A stretch of DNA of 64,000 bases from Brevipalpus yothersi (lineage: Eukaryota > Arthropoda > Arachnida > Trombidiformes > Tenuipalpidae): positions 3,385-67,384 of the forward strand of contig QZCP01000837.1 in the NCBI GenBank assembly GCA_003956705.1, read 5' to 3'. Position numbers and translations under genes: made by a program. Position 1 is the first letter of the stretch; each line of letters begins with the position of its first letter. Positions 1-13,508 of this stretch are shown one piece after another. Below the pieces are notes generated by a model. That model ran no database searches and had not been told where the DNA came from. It saw nothing but the letters and a program-made list of their open reading frames with translations.

Positions 1-44
<44 letters not shown>
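1..44. repeat. (GA)22 microsatellite at the window edge
   Basis: Uninterrupted GA dinucleotides from base 1; the tract probably continues left of the window. Confidence 0.98.
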
Positions 45-50
<6 letters not shown>

Positions 51-433
51 ACATGATATACACACTTGAATTTTATCAACCAGTAGATCCAATGTGTGGA
101 TGGTCAGGATGTTTTCTGTCCATAATATTCTCTCTTTCCACTGTGAAACATGGTGTCATTTGAAGTCTCCACTTTCTTTCATAATAGAAACATGAAACTT
201 GCACACTATCATCTGCTGTTGGGAAAACTGTATAACCAACTAATTTTATATGTGATATTTTTGGACATTTTATCAATTTCCACAGTCTTCTCCATCATTT
301 TCACTCACATCTCTCTCTTCATCTCATCTTATCAAATATTTCCCTTTATTTGTTGATTCAACATCTGAGGACACTCTCAGCTTCTATCCTCTGGATGCTG
401 CCATTATTACATGCTATTCGATATCCTCTTCAC

Positions 434-436
<3 letters not shown>

Positions 437-483
<47 letters not shown>
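437..483. repeat. (CT)n microsatellite
   Basis: Pure CT run of about 47 bases. Confidence 0.98.
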
Positions 484-484
<1 letters not shown>

Positions 485-850
485 ACTCTTCATCCGCTTG
501 TCCATCATTGTCCAGGTTTTCTGTTCCAAAAAAGGAGAGAGATAAAACCACGTGATAACCACAGCAAATAGACCTCACTCAGTAACGATAAATATAAGTG
601 GACATTGGTGGACGTTCGGTAGGCAAACAAACCTTACTACTACTACTGCACAACTCATGGTGTGACTTATGGAAAGGTTCTCGATGGTTACCCTGAATTG
701 AGTAAAGTTGCATCATTCAGTATGGCTCTGATTTCACTTTTCGATTTCAATCACATACAGTCAAGAAGTTAACAAGAGAAGTCTAATCTCATCGATTCAT
801 CAAACTGATGCTACAAAGTGTCCTCCTATTTGAGGGGATTTTTTTGCCAG

Positions 851-893
851 CTCTTTCTCTCTCTCTCTCTCTCTTTCTTTCGTTCTTTCTTTC
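851..893. repeat. CT/CTTT compound microsatellite
   Basis: A CT run passes into CTTT-type units. Confidence 0.9.
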
Positions 894-1520
894 CGATGAC
901 CACTTCCACTGGGAACCTCTTTCTAATTATCCGCTAGAATGTCATCAACAAATCGTGTCAGCCTTGTGCCCTGGAGCACATGGATGCCAGTGACGTTGAG
1001 CTTCACCTACGGTTGGCAGCATATTGATTGATGGTTGGTGAACAAAATCATTTCCGAATGATCACAAAAGAGTGCGAATGAGAATAAATTAGACAATCTA
1101 TTTGTACATTCCACATGATTGGTGCAATGTAATCTCGAAGCATACTGATTGTGGAGTGTTGTGAAGTGCATCCATTTCAGAGGGAACAGAGAGAAGAATA
1201 AACTGACCAAATTCCAACCTAAATTGAATGTCCGGAAAACTCAAGGAAATCAGATGCATACTCTGAAAAGCTTGACCAATGCTGGTGACTATATAATAGA
1301 TTTTTTGTGGCCAGTGATCGTGTACATGCTTTTTTATGCTAATTCAATTCTTTTCTGTGTTCACATTTGTTCAAAATAGAGCAAAAATTACCATGATAAA
1401 AAAATTTTGAATCGATTAGTATACGTAAATTCAAAATTCACTATTTGTTCAGTGACAAATTTCCAATCCTTTTGATGATCGATTGTTGAATATTTAGAAC
1501 TTTTCGTTGAGTTCTTGAAA

Positions 1521-1523
<3 letters not shown>

Positions 1524-1558
<35 letters not shown>
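1524..1558. repeat. (CT)n microsatellite
   Basis: Pure CT run of about 35 bases. Confidence 0.97.
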
Positions 1559-1562
<4 letters not shown>

Positions 1563-1930
1563 GCCTATTGGATGCTAGTTAGTTACTCAAGTTATTGATG
1601 CTTCACATGGATAACGTTTTCCTGTTAACAAAATACACCATGTGCAAGAAGAGAAAAGTGGAGGATAAAATTAACCTCCAGTAAGCAATTCTCTTGAGAG
1701 ACACTATCTTGATGAATCATAATCTTCTTAAGAATAATGAATATCGCTTAATTGACCAGGCAAGCAACCCTCTAACAATCACCTGGGAGAATGAAGCGAA
1801 AAATTCATCTTGTCTTGTGATGTTTCATGGGAAACCAAAGAGGAATGAGTAAAAGGAGAAGAAGAGGAAGATGGAGAAGAAAAAGGTTTCAAAAAAGAAG
1901 GCTCTACACTGTACTGATTGAAGGGGAGGA

Positions 1931-1949
1931 AGAGAGAGAGAGAGAGAGA
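1931..1949. repeat. Short (GA)n microsatellite
   Basis: GA run inside a longer purine-rich stretch (about 1,850-1,950). Confidence 0.9.
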
Positions 1950-4438
1950 AAACTTTGGTATTCCTTGGATGAGCCTGGAAATTTTTTCCCAGAAAAGATG
2001 CTGATCTTCTTGTGATTACTTGACTTTGAAAGAAGAAAATTGCCATCAAGCTGGAAGTGAAGATCGACTGACAGAAACTATTTTCTTGCACGAAAACTAT
2101 GGAGTCAATGAATTATTTCGTTTTTGACTCATCTTGAAACACACACAAACGTCTAGAAAGACAATGTGAAAATGATTCTTTTCTTTGGAAGATATCTTGA
2201 GTTGCCAGTTCATTCACTTTCTCTACCTTCATAGACCTTTTTTTTGCCTGATGATACAGTTTTTTTAAGCTCAACCATCAAGATGAGGTGGAAATTTTTT
2301 CTTTTCTTTCTTCTACTTCTATTTCATGATTCTGATTTCTATCCCATGTTGAATTTATTGATTTTTTTCTTCCCTCTTTTTTCTTCTGTTTCCATTTCTT
2401 CACTTATTCTTTTTCATCGTTCCAATTTCTCTCTACTCAAATCATTTAACTGTTTAGCTTACATTTGAAAACACATAAAAGCTGCTCGATGAATCGACCC
2501 ACATCAGCCTCTATTTCTTTTCTCCTCCTTCAACTTACCTGGAGACATCAAAATTCGATTATACCAGTATATGCTCACTTGTATACAGAAATGTTTAATA
2601 AGCCATATTTTTCCACTTATTCTTTCAAGAAGATTGCATACAACTTTTGCCTTCTTCTTCTTCTTCTTCTTTTTCTTCATACTCAACTTCAGTACTCCAG
2701 ACCATTATCATGATACTGGATAGGATCAATAAGTCAACAGTGCATCATGTCTTGGTGATCCTCTTGATGCTAGACTTTTTGAGTGACACTGTTATTTGTT
2801 GTCCAACCGAAAAATACTGCTACTACTATCTATACTTACTCTTAAATGGCCATACACTTTTGTCAGATGAAACACATTTTCACTCAAAATAATCATTCTT
2901 TTTGTTAAAGTTCAACATCAGATGAAACATTTCATAGACTTTTGAGAGAGGAATAGAGAGGCTACTTGTATATATCGATCGTGTCTTTTTGCGCCAACAT
3001 ACCAGACGGAAGACGACTTCTTAATGCTCAGAATATTCTAGGGGAAAAAAATACTAGGCTACACCATTACATTAGCCTCATTTTCACTTGAAGTCTTTTT
3101 ACCATCATTTCTTATCTTACAATTCATATCAAGACATCATCTCGAGGAGTATCCTCCAAATATACAATGTAGGATGTATGTATCGTGTTAAATGATGCTC
3201 TCTCTCTCTTTCTTTCTTACTCTATTCCTCTTTACTATACCGTGAATCTCAATCGATGTTATACACAAGAATGATGAAATCGATACATGATTGCTGAGCA
3301 CTGTGAAAAAGTAGTATTAACAGTGGTACATATACTACACGAGAGAAGAGTTTCGTCGTCTTTTTCCTTCCTTAATGACTACCGGGGCTCGCTTACAAGT
3401 ACTTGTGCCTTTTAGAAACGTGAATTCCTCAGTAGAAGAGGAGAGGAAGAGGGAGAGCATGTTTCCTGAGATGTATGTATGTGTCCTGGATGGAGGTGAT
3501 GTTACGAAATTTTAGACATGAAAAAAAAGAATCCACCAAAGTAGTGCGTGGATATTTTTCCGTACGAAGAATATTTATCTCCGCTTTAACTCTAATATAT
3601 TCCATTCAGATTTGAACCACGAGCATTAGATGGAATGCTAAGCTTTAGCATATCTAAAGCATTTAAATTAAGATTCTATTCTCTTTCCTGTGATCATCAC
3701 AAGTGATCCACCAGTTTTGCTCTGATTCTTCAGATCTCTCTCTCTATCTACAGTTCTTCATTTCTAACTTTCATTGTACTTGATTTCCAGCCTCTTGCTG
3801 GCCATCCAATTTGTTGAGAGAAGTATCTTCTCTGAAGGAAGTCACAGTTCATGCTGGTGGATGTTATTCCTTCTGCCATAGAGATGAGGCTTGTGTGTAT
3901 GTGTGTCTCAGTATTCAATTCAATTCATCCTACTGTTATCCTCACTTGGACTCATCTTATCTCAAAATCCATCAATCTTCCAGGGTATTCCAATTCAAGT
4001 GTAGACAAGTAGTGTATCTACAAACACACACATATACAGAGAGAATTCAATCCTCAAACAGTCAGTTGTTCATACATAGTGGTATATCTTTGAGAATGCT
4101 GACCATTGTGAAGGATATAAGGGCCAAAGCGTAAGGAAATAAGATTTAAATTGTTGGTATTGTGGATAAGGTTTTCCGAGGAAATATGCAGTAGCTAAAA
4201 ATCATAAAAGTGCAATCGAGAAAAATATTTCGAAGTTGAAGAGAGATGAATTCAAAGTTGAAAAATTTTCTTTGATGGCTAATTATAATGTTCCCTATTT
4301 GGATTGGTTATTTCCATCAGAATTGTTGGACCATTATTTTGTGTTCCATTTTAGTTTTCAAATTGAATTATTCTTGGATTAGAGTAAATTTGATTTTCTT
4401 CATCAAATAGGGTAAGCAATCAGAAGAAAGTTGTAAGC

Positions 4439-4496
4439 AAGAGAGAGAGAGAGAGAAAGAGTAGAAGAAAGAAAGGGAAGAAGAGAGAGAGAGAGA
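4439..4496. repeat. Interrupted (GA)n purine tract
   Basis: Two GA runs are joined by GAAA/GGAA units; about 60 bases are purine except for one T. Confidence 0.9.
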
Positions 4497-4859
4497 ATAA
4501 AAACAAAAGAGTTGCCATTTAATTTTGAATAATGAAACATGGAATCAAATCAATCGTCATTCGCCGCACTCATTTGCTCTTTGTATTTTTATACTTATTT
4601 GTAGCCTTTGCCAACGCATTTTGACTCTTTACTTGAGTCTTGATTCTTTCCTTTTCACCTCATTGTTTTAGTGAGTTTATCTAGCTCATTTCATATTATC
4701 ATCAGTGTGATGAGGTGAGAAAAAGTGCAGATTCCTATTGGATGATTCAATCTTATGTCTTCACATACAGCAAAAATAATGCATTCTATTCCATGTTAAA
4801 GTCACTCGCTCCTTCATGTGTGTTTGTCCCTACAATATTGAGCTCGATCAATACTCTTT

Positions 4860-4901
<42 letters not shown>
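4860..4901. repeat. (CT)n microsatellite
   Basis: Pure CT run of about 41 bases, with an (AT)n/(AC)n patch about 130 bases downstream (5,037-5,054). Confidence 0.97.
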
Positions 4902-4905
<4 letters not shown>

Positions 4906-6105
4906 GCTTTCATTTCTATTGGAAGTAATAGCAAAGTTTGCTGGTATTCTCTTATACTCCTGTATTCCTTTTGTAGATGTGAATATTTTTCTTACTCTTC
5001 CATTGGACATCATAATGAGCAAACACATACACATTTATATATATATATACACACTTTTATCGTTTCCAATCCACGATATTCTCGGATAGAATAGAACCCA
5101 ATAGATCGTAATGGCTGGCAGTCTTGAGTCATTTTTATCCTTTATTCCACCTTTTTTCGATCTTCCTTGACCATTATCCATCATTTAAGTATGATTGTCG
5201 CGCTTTTCTTTCGTTGATTCTGCTTATTTTTAGAAGCAATAAGAGACTTACTTTACGGAGCGATTGATGAATTCAAACTTGTTTGCCATGAAAGTACTAT
5301 TTCTACATATTTGGACCCTGCAACATTCCCTCGAAAGAATTATGAGCATCACCTGTGAAATAATCGCCAAAAATGTTTCCCAACAGAAACTACTGAGCAA
5401 AAAATCGTACAAACATGAATAATTGATTAAAACCTTCTCTGTACTTCTTTTTCTCTCCTCCTCTCATCATAGTGAATGATGGCATACTATATCTTTTACC
5501 AAAGCTTTTCAGTTGGTGTTGTTACCACTTATCCTAGTGAATTATTTTTATTTAACATCAGTGTAGAGTTTTACCCTATTATGGTGCGATCTTCAGTCAA
5601 GAAGAAGCATACTTCCAAAATGAGCTGTCCATTCTCTCATTAGCCGAAATTCGAAAACCTCCAGTTGCCCATGTAAATTTTCCATTCGTTGAACCGATAC
5701 TTTTGCTCTCATTAAATTCATGACTAATGTGAGCATGTTTAACTTATGTTTGCATCCAAATGATTTCTTTCTTTCTTCATCTTTATTCTTTCTCCATATT
5801 ACTGATCACTAATCAGTACTCACCTCAGCTTACAATAATGGGTTTAATTGAATCCTCCATCCAGTTAATCAAAGTAAATCGATTGATGGCCAGGTTCTCC
5901 AAAAATATGATCTGTACCGAGTTCGAGATATATTGAGCTAAGAAATCCCACGAGTCCACAAGATTTTTGGAGTTTGATGGATTAACCAGCATCGAATTCC
6001 ACTATATATGTGTGCAATTACTCAAAAAAACAATGAATCAGTCTTGTGCAATTCTTCACAATGAGAAAATGCATTCAAAGGGAGAATCCCAGTAATGATA
6101 GTATC

Positions 6106-6127
6106 CATATACATGTACATGTATATG
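6106..6127. repeat. Perfect 22-bp palindrome
   Basis: The sequence equals its own reverse complement over 22 bases centred on 6,116/6,117, built around a TACATGTA core. The same TATACATGTATA core recurs at 21,690-21,703 and 43,788-43,799. No function is assigned. Confidence 0.9.
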
Positions 6128-7403
6128 AAAGGTATTCAGTGCATGCTTGGATGAAGATTTGAGCTTCACCAATGGATTTCATCAAGCCCAAGAAAACAGA
6201 CACAATTATGCCCATAGACTGGAGGTTATAATAACTTTAGTAAAGCAAGAAATCGATTATGGTGAAACGAAGTAAAGATGTTGATGAACTCTCGGTGTGA
6301 GCTGGGGATAAAGATGCATAGATGAGGGAGAGAGAAAGAGGAATAGAGAGAGTATTTAGAGCATCTCATTTTGTATACCCAAAATGCAATTGCTTCCTCT
6401 AACTGAATTCAATTCAAGACTCTCCAAGGAGGAGAAGAGAGAGAAGGAATAGAGAATCGCCTAAATGAGGAAGGCCTGAAAGTTGAAACAAGTAGGCGGA
6501 GAAGGAAGAGAGTAAGAAAATCGTCGCAGAATGGCTTCATCATGGTGATCTGATTTGAATGGCTGATAATTTGGTTTGCAAAGAGTGAAAGTTTGCACCA
6601 ATGAATACAAGTGGTAATACTACAGCTTAAAATACTAGATACTAGATAGTGTGGAACTTGGTGCATACTGAGAATGGAGGAATAAAAAAAATCTGAATAA
6701 TACTATTTGTAGCCTCTTTACATCGGAAACATTCCGTAAAGTTTTCTCTAGATTTTAATGGGAATGGCATTCAAAAAGGACATGAACAAGAGAGTGTCTA
6801 AAAGAGTAAAGATGATATTATGTGTGTGTGAAAAACTAAGCTAACCTTGGTGTCATGTTTCAATCATTGAAATACTTTCAACATATAAGGCATCTTTGAA
6901 ATTTTCAATCTTGTTACAGTTCTTGAAGTTTATATATAAGTTATGTGTATTCCAAGCTTCTGTGTTGAAGCAAAAATAAATCGAAGATCAGTATGGCTGA
7001 ACGATTTTCTCCAGAGGCCAGGGAATCCATCAATAACCACAATTCCCTGGGTGTGAACATAGCCAACGGAAGGTGGATCTCAATGCGAGCATGATGGATG
7101 TTGGGACGATTATATGGATGCTGTATGCTCGAGTGATGTGTTGATGAGGAATGCTTGGTGATTCTTTGGATAAATTCTTGGAAGATGATGGATAAACTAG
7201 GGAAAAGATATTGCAATGTCAATGATAGTGTGTTGGAAAAAGTAAACAGTGTAGACATTCTTTGTTTTTCAACCTTTCTTTTATACTCACACATACCAGA
7301 AACAGATACCAAAGTGAAGAACTTAAATCGATAAGAATGGAAGTTGATACAAGTTTTGATATGGTTTCTTTTGGAAGAGAATACTTAAAAGAAGCAGAAA
7401 GAA

Positions 7404-7404
7404 G

Positions 7405-7443
<39 letters not shown>

Positions 7444-7486
7444 GAGAAAGAGAGAAAGAGAGAAAGAGAGAAAGAGAGAGAGAGAG
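7404..7486. repeat. (GAAA)n-(GA)n compound microsatellite
   Basis: Tetranucleotide GAAA units change into GAGAAA units and then pure GA. The stretch is all purine for over 80 bases, so a triplex-forming conformation is conceivable. Confidence 0.97.
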
Positions 7487-7686
7487 TAAAACTAAAAAAT
7501 GAAAGCTTCCAGGCATCTTTACTCATCTATTCAATGAACAATTCTATACCCCTCACACTTTATGTTCATCTCTTTAAAGCCGGGAAAACAGATTGGATCA
7601 CACTTGCTTTGGTTAGTTTACTGGTGTTGACTGGCATACCAAATGAAATACTCCAATCATGGCCCCTTCTTGAAGTATGATTTTGA

Positions 7687-7704
7687 GGAGAGAGAGAGAG
7701 AGAG
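7687..7704. repeat. Short (GA)n microsatellite
   Basis: GA run of about 16 bases. Confidence 0.9.
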
Positions 7705-10700
7705 GAAAAGTGATATGAGTTGGGAAGAAATGAAAATAAAGCCTTTATGTGAGAAATGATCTTTTAGGTCAGATGAATGGATTACTCAACTCCACTGTTT
7801 TGCTTCCTGAGTGTTTTCATCTATCCATGAGCTTGGCCGAGAATGTTGTAACTCTTGGTTTGGAAGAGAAAGAGAAAGGAAATTCATTTTGTTGCGAGTT
7901 TCTCTGGAAAGAGAAATGAATTCAGTTTATAGCACTCAACATAGTTGCCTTCTACTATAGTGGAAAAAGGGCTCTGATTCACCCTTCTGCGTAGCAAAAT
8001 TACATCATATTCTTCATTTTTCTTCTCTTTTGCTCTTATTTTCCTTACTTTGTTGACTTCTCATTACATCATCCAACGGGTATACTGATCAAGTCGTCTG
8101 TGTTTAGCCATTATTTCCAAGGCTTCTTACGTGTATGTATATATATATCTTTTCTTCTTGCCTTCACTCCATCCGGCAGCTTTGTCTTAGAGGCTACCTT
8201 CATTTGCATTTAATTTCTTTGCTCAAGTAATGAATTCTTGCAAACTGCGCATATATATATGTACATACACAAACTGCTTCGATGTTCCAATCATCTTAAT
8301 CGGCAAAATGATCGATCTTTGAAGAACTTTATGTGAAAAAGAGAGTAAAAAAGGAAGCCATTCTTATGGTTCATTCTTTTTAAAGCTCAATCAAATACTT
8401 TCACTTGACTTCCTAGTTTTTTCATTGTTCACCTTCCCGAGGAAACATGACGTTTTCATCCACCTTTTACTTCTCCTTCTTCTCCTTCTTCTTCCTCTAC
8501 TTCTTTTCTCGTACACCTTTAGTATATATATGTGAAATTTTCCCAGAGGACTGCGATTCGTTTACTTCACTTTGAACACCCAAAATGATGCCCAAGATAC
8601 TCGCAACAATCTAGGTGAAAAGAGAGAGAGAAACTGGGTGTATAAATCGAATGAATGACAATACTCTCTAGTGAGAATTGAGAAACTTCGAAGAGAGAGA
8701 AAAAATAATACACAGGCACACACACAATCTTGGAGAGTTTTGCTCACCTCATGCCTTTTTGTTCCCTTGGATGAGAAAATAAATGAGAAACTCATAGGCA
8801 AGCTCATAGAGTTTCCTCTTATTCTTTCTTATTCTTCTTCATCTTCTTTTCCTTATTTCTCGCCAAGAGATTGGATCAATTGGTGGTCCAATTAATGGAT
8901 TTATCACACATTTTCCTTTTGTATCATAGTAATGTATACCGTTACTCTGGAATAGTGAGTCAATGTGCTTTCAATATGATTGATGGAATATTGAGCATGA
9001 ATGGCATAAGAATAATAAAAAAAAAGAGAGAGAAGAATGCTGGAAAAAGATTGCTCTGGATCTCATCCACCTAGTATTGTCATCAATAGTCATGTTGTCA
9101 AACATTTCGATGCTAGATTCAATTTATATGTGTCTATGTGTATGAGTGTTTGTTTACTTGATACGTTTTTAACGACACTATAACAGTAATTTTCTCTTCT
9201 CTAGAGATTTAGAACGTCCCTACTGTTCTTTCTATGGTTAACTAAAGATTCAGAATGAATCGATTAGTTCCGAAAACTCTTGGAACATACGCAGATGATC
9301 ACTTCTTTTTTTCCCAAGATGAGAAGACTTTCCTTGTGTATCCATGTGTCTGCTTCTTTCTTTCTCTTCATCTCAACTCAGGAAGGCTGTATGTGTGTGT
9401 GAGCAAATGATTGCAACATTCCTGATGCGTGAGCATCCCTAGCATTCACAGCATCTCCAGCATCCAAAATCCACCGTAAAAGAAAGATGTGTCCACATGT
9501 TGGTAAAAGGAAAAGGCAGGAGAAGAAGAAGATAGGAATGAGATGAGATGAGGTGAAGGTTATTTCAGAGGATACTGGATATGACACATCATCCACTATC
9601 ATTTTCTTTATTTCGCCTGCATCTTTCTTTCAATACTCTGATCTTTCAATTTAGGTTTTCTTTTCTCTCCACTTATAGCCACCAGCCACCGATAGATAGA
9701 CGGTAAAATTGATACATTTCATCATATCTTTCCTCTTATATTGCTTTTATTCCATAGACTTCAGTCTATGTAAGCATAAAACAGAGCCCATATGAGTATA
9801 GAATCGTCATTCATCACTTGCTTACTTTCCTTACATTCGATGAATGTGAAGGAACTTGACCACTTCCGGTAGCGAAATCAAAGCTATGATCATTGATTCG
9901 GTCCGATAGAAGACAAGCGATTCCTCATTTACAGCCAGCACATTTTGATCTTTCTTTACAACTCCATTGTCATCACTTGACCATTTTCTCGCTATTCATA
10001 TGAACGAAGTAATCATTCATAACCTTCAGATGCAATAAAAGTCAGATGCGATCAGGAAACACGTCGATGTGGATCACTTTGATTGAAATATCTTTAACAG
10101 TACAAATCAACTGTGATGAGACAATAAATATCAGCTCTTTGTGTCCATTTTTGTTGCACTGAAACATGATGACAGATCCGCCAGCTCATACATCATGCAC
10201 CTTTGGAAGCAATTAGATAATGAGCTGGAAGTTGATGATGAATATCCTGAAACCAGTCTAATTTTTTAATCATGCTGATTACACTGACAAGCTTTTGAGT
10301 ATTGTTGCGGTAACTGCGAATGATGCCCGAAATATTTTCCAGTTAAAATGAGTTACATGAGAGAACATCTGGATGATTGTTTAAAGTTATTCAAAGTGGT
10401 GAATCAATAAGATCCAGATGGTGGGTGAAAGTGTTAATCTCCCAAGATGTAGAAAATACGAGAGTTATTCCTGAATAGTTTTGCTCATATTTGCTTTTGG
10501 TAGTTTCTCAATCCTCAATCTTTGATAACACTGTCAAGATTGAGAAATGCTTTCAAATACCACGGGATCCATTTTTTTGTTCATTATCTTTCTTGTTTTC
10601 CCTCAGATTCATCTAGTAATTAAGTCTCTCTATTGAAAATCTATAGATTTGAGATGAAAAATGAGGGCTTCATGCACACTCTGGTTTATCTGAGACCATG

Positions 10701-12104
10701 TAAAATTGTATAATTCTTGGAACTCTTTGAAGAAATTAGTTATCATCGCTAGTCCCTTGGGCTTCCCATCAGCCCTAGTTTCAGTTTTTGGTTGACACTT
10801 AATTTTAAACCAGAGTCTCGAGACAGCTAGTTATGTAGTGGAGTATTCCAATAGCTTGAGTTTTTCTTATCATTCATCCTTACGTGCATGGCTTGAAAGC
10901 TTTCAGTCTCAATCACAAAGTTTGAGAAAATGAAAGAAGACTTGAATGAATCTCAAGTTGAAGTATACATATCTGGAAAGAGAATGGTAAGCTCAATATC
11001 AAAACCGTGATATCTTCATTGTAGACTTGTTTCAAAACAAACAATAAATCACCTTGATCTGACTCTGTTGGTGGCATAACGTTGAAAGAGAGAGAGAACA
11101 TCAATCGGTTGCAAAGATTTTCATCATTCTCTAGTCTCTTTTCTATATGAGTCACTGTGAAAACATCCAGTTCAAACATTGAATAATATTGCGCATAAAT
11201 TTGGCCCACGACAGTCCTACAGTATTCATCATATATATAAAATTTGGATCCTTTTTCTTCCTTTTTGCATCGCCATTTTGGTTACGAAAAGGCAACCTTG
11301 AGCCAAAATATATCAAGATTCAAACTGCATCTGAATGAGCATTTCTCTTTTTCTCACCATTCTTTGCAATGGTATAAATATTCTGTGACATGATGAATTG
11401 CCAGAATGCTTTCCGGGGCAAACCAATGGTGATGGAAGAGTAGCTGGATGAAGAAAAAGAAGAAGTAGAAGTACAGGAAAAGAGAAAAAAGTTTATATAA
11501 ATCAAGAAAACAGGAGTAAAATGTAGACATCATGAGAGGGAAATGCAAATAAGAGGGTGAAAGTGGGAGAGCGAGGAAAAAAGTTTATGAAATCGCTTAT
11601 CAGAGGACGATTAGTCTGCTAAATGCATGATGTTGGTCGAATTTTTGGAAGCTGAGCAACTTTAAGTCGAAAAAGGTTGAGGATAGATGAGAACCAGAGA
11701 AAGGAAGAGAGAGAGAAAGTAGGCTGAATTTTTTGAGATTATTTGTTCTTATGAAATGAAACAGAAGGCAATTGATTATTTTTTCTTCTCACCATGTAAG
11801 AGAAATTCTGGCAACCAATGTTGAATTCACTTGTTTCAATTTTTTTTCCTTGGAATACAATCTCTTTTGCCTGGAGATTTTTTCCAAGTTTGTGCCTACT
11901 CACTTGCAAGAGGTATCAGAAACTATCAGAATGAACTAGGACAAGCTTCAACGCTCGAACACACACACACCAACAGGAACAAAAGAAACGAGGCGAATTC
12001 AACACGAATAAATCCTAATTCAATTGATTAATCCGATTTTCACTTTGCTCTTTTTCTTGTCTCATTTGGTTCCTATCTTTCTCTTTCACTCAAAATCTCA
12101 CCAG

Positions 12105-13462
12105 GGAATGCATGCAAATGATGGCGAAGATTTAAGCTTGGATCCACCAATATCATCCTTAGCCGATGCGACATTTCAATTGTTACGAATGCAACACTGG
12201 TTTGACGCCATCCTCTTAATCGATGATACTGCCGCATCCGATTTATTCAGTTATCGATTGACTCATCTGTGTCGAAATAAATTGAAAGATACTGTATACA
12301 ATTCTGCCGATCATCATGGATCTGGTGACAGTGCCTCTTGGTCAGATGATAATGATGAAAGTAGAAAGAAATCAGCGAATCTGAATGAAAATAGTGGTGC
12401 TAAATATAGTAATGAATATTTTTATCAAAATCGATCAACAATAGGATTAACTCAAGCATCAAGTGAATATAGTTCTTCAACTTTTAAGCCTACCTCATCA
12501 TCACCGTCCATAGGTGAAAATTATCATTTCATTGATTCAGTATGGAATAAGCTGGAAGTCATTCAACTTTCAAAGAATCTACTGAATAATGAGGTAAGTG
12601 ATGAGAGTTATTATTATTATTCTTCTTCATCTTGTCCTTTTTTTTGTATTACTGACAAGAATCTTGAGAGCGAAACGATCATTCAAGTTTGGCTGAGATG
12701 ATGTTGTGAAGATAATTTGTTAGACAAACGTGGTGGTTGTTGAATAAATTATCATCTTCATCTCGATAATGTGATGATATAATCTGGGATCTATCTCTAG
12801 TTTTTCCTTTCCATCGGGAACATAATCACCATTCACTGGACTTTGGCTACATGTAAAGATATGCTTGCTTGATGTCAGATGCCCATACATACACACATGA
12901 ATTGAGAACAGTGCTAAAAGTATTGCTAGAATTATAGAAAAGAAATAGATATGAATAATTATGATGCACAGAAATGTGAGAAGAAAAATATTCAGTTTCC
13001 ATGTAACAGAGAATGATGAAAAGTAGTGTCGTTGAGAATCAATGTATCACTTACAACACAAGACAGTTGATAAAGTGAACGAAAGAGAGAGAAAAAGAGA
13101 CCTCATGACAAATATTCAAATACTTATTGGCCCAAACCTTTTTCTCCAGAGGCACGATATTAATCATCTTATTAACTTTGGTTGGTGCGAAAAAGTCATC
13201 GTAATAGGAGAAAGAAAGAAAAAAAGAGTGCAATACTACATGGCTCCATGTGAATATTAATGAAGCAAATGAACAATAATGAGAGTGGATGCATGGTAAT
13301 CAATTCCCCACCTTTTTGTAGAGTGTTATAATCACTTCGTTGGAAGAAATTTTTGATTAGCTTTCGGAAAATAATGAAAGCAAACTCACACACGAACAAT
13401 CTAGTATGCATATACACATATAAATGAGCTCAATATTATGCAATTTTCTATTTTGCTCTCAC

Positions 13463-13508
<46 letters not shown>

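Larger units (their letters stand above)
1..12104. other. Microsatellite-rich region without a supported gene
   Basis: I find no exon chain, RNA gene or conserved motif here on either strand. Open frames are short and mostly translations of CT/GA or poly-pyrimidine tracts. It lies directly upstream of the first Nmdar2 exon I can define, which starts at a splice acceptor, so part or all may be a 5' intron of that gene; the missing signal peptide and first lobe of the amino-terminal domain (about 150 residues) could be here or left of the window. Simple repeats are listed separately. Confidence 0.6.

Noticed and set aside
3791..4134. Possible exon after a TTTCCAG acceptor, with a 107-codon frame
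   Set aside because: No homology to the receptor amino-terminal domain or any family I know, and Cys/Tyr/Ser-rich composition.
10913..11209. 98-codon minus-strand open frame
   Set aside because: No recognisable domain, and no splice partners or promoter.
12024..12104. ATG with a signal-peptide-like hydrophobic stretch as the start of Nmdar2
   Set aside because: The stretch is the translated pyrimidine tract before a good acceptor (CACCAG), and the first residues after it align to the middle of the amino-terminal domain, so it is intron.
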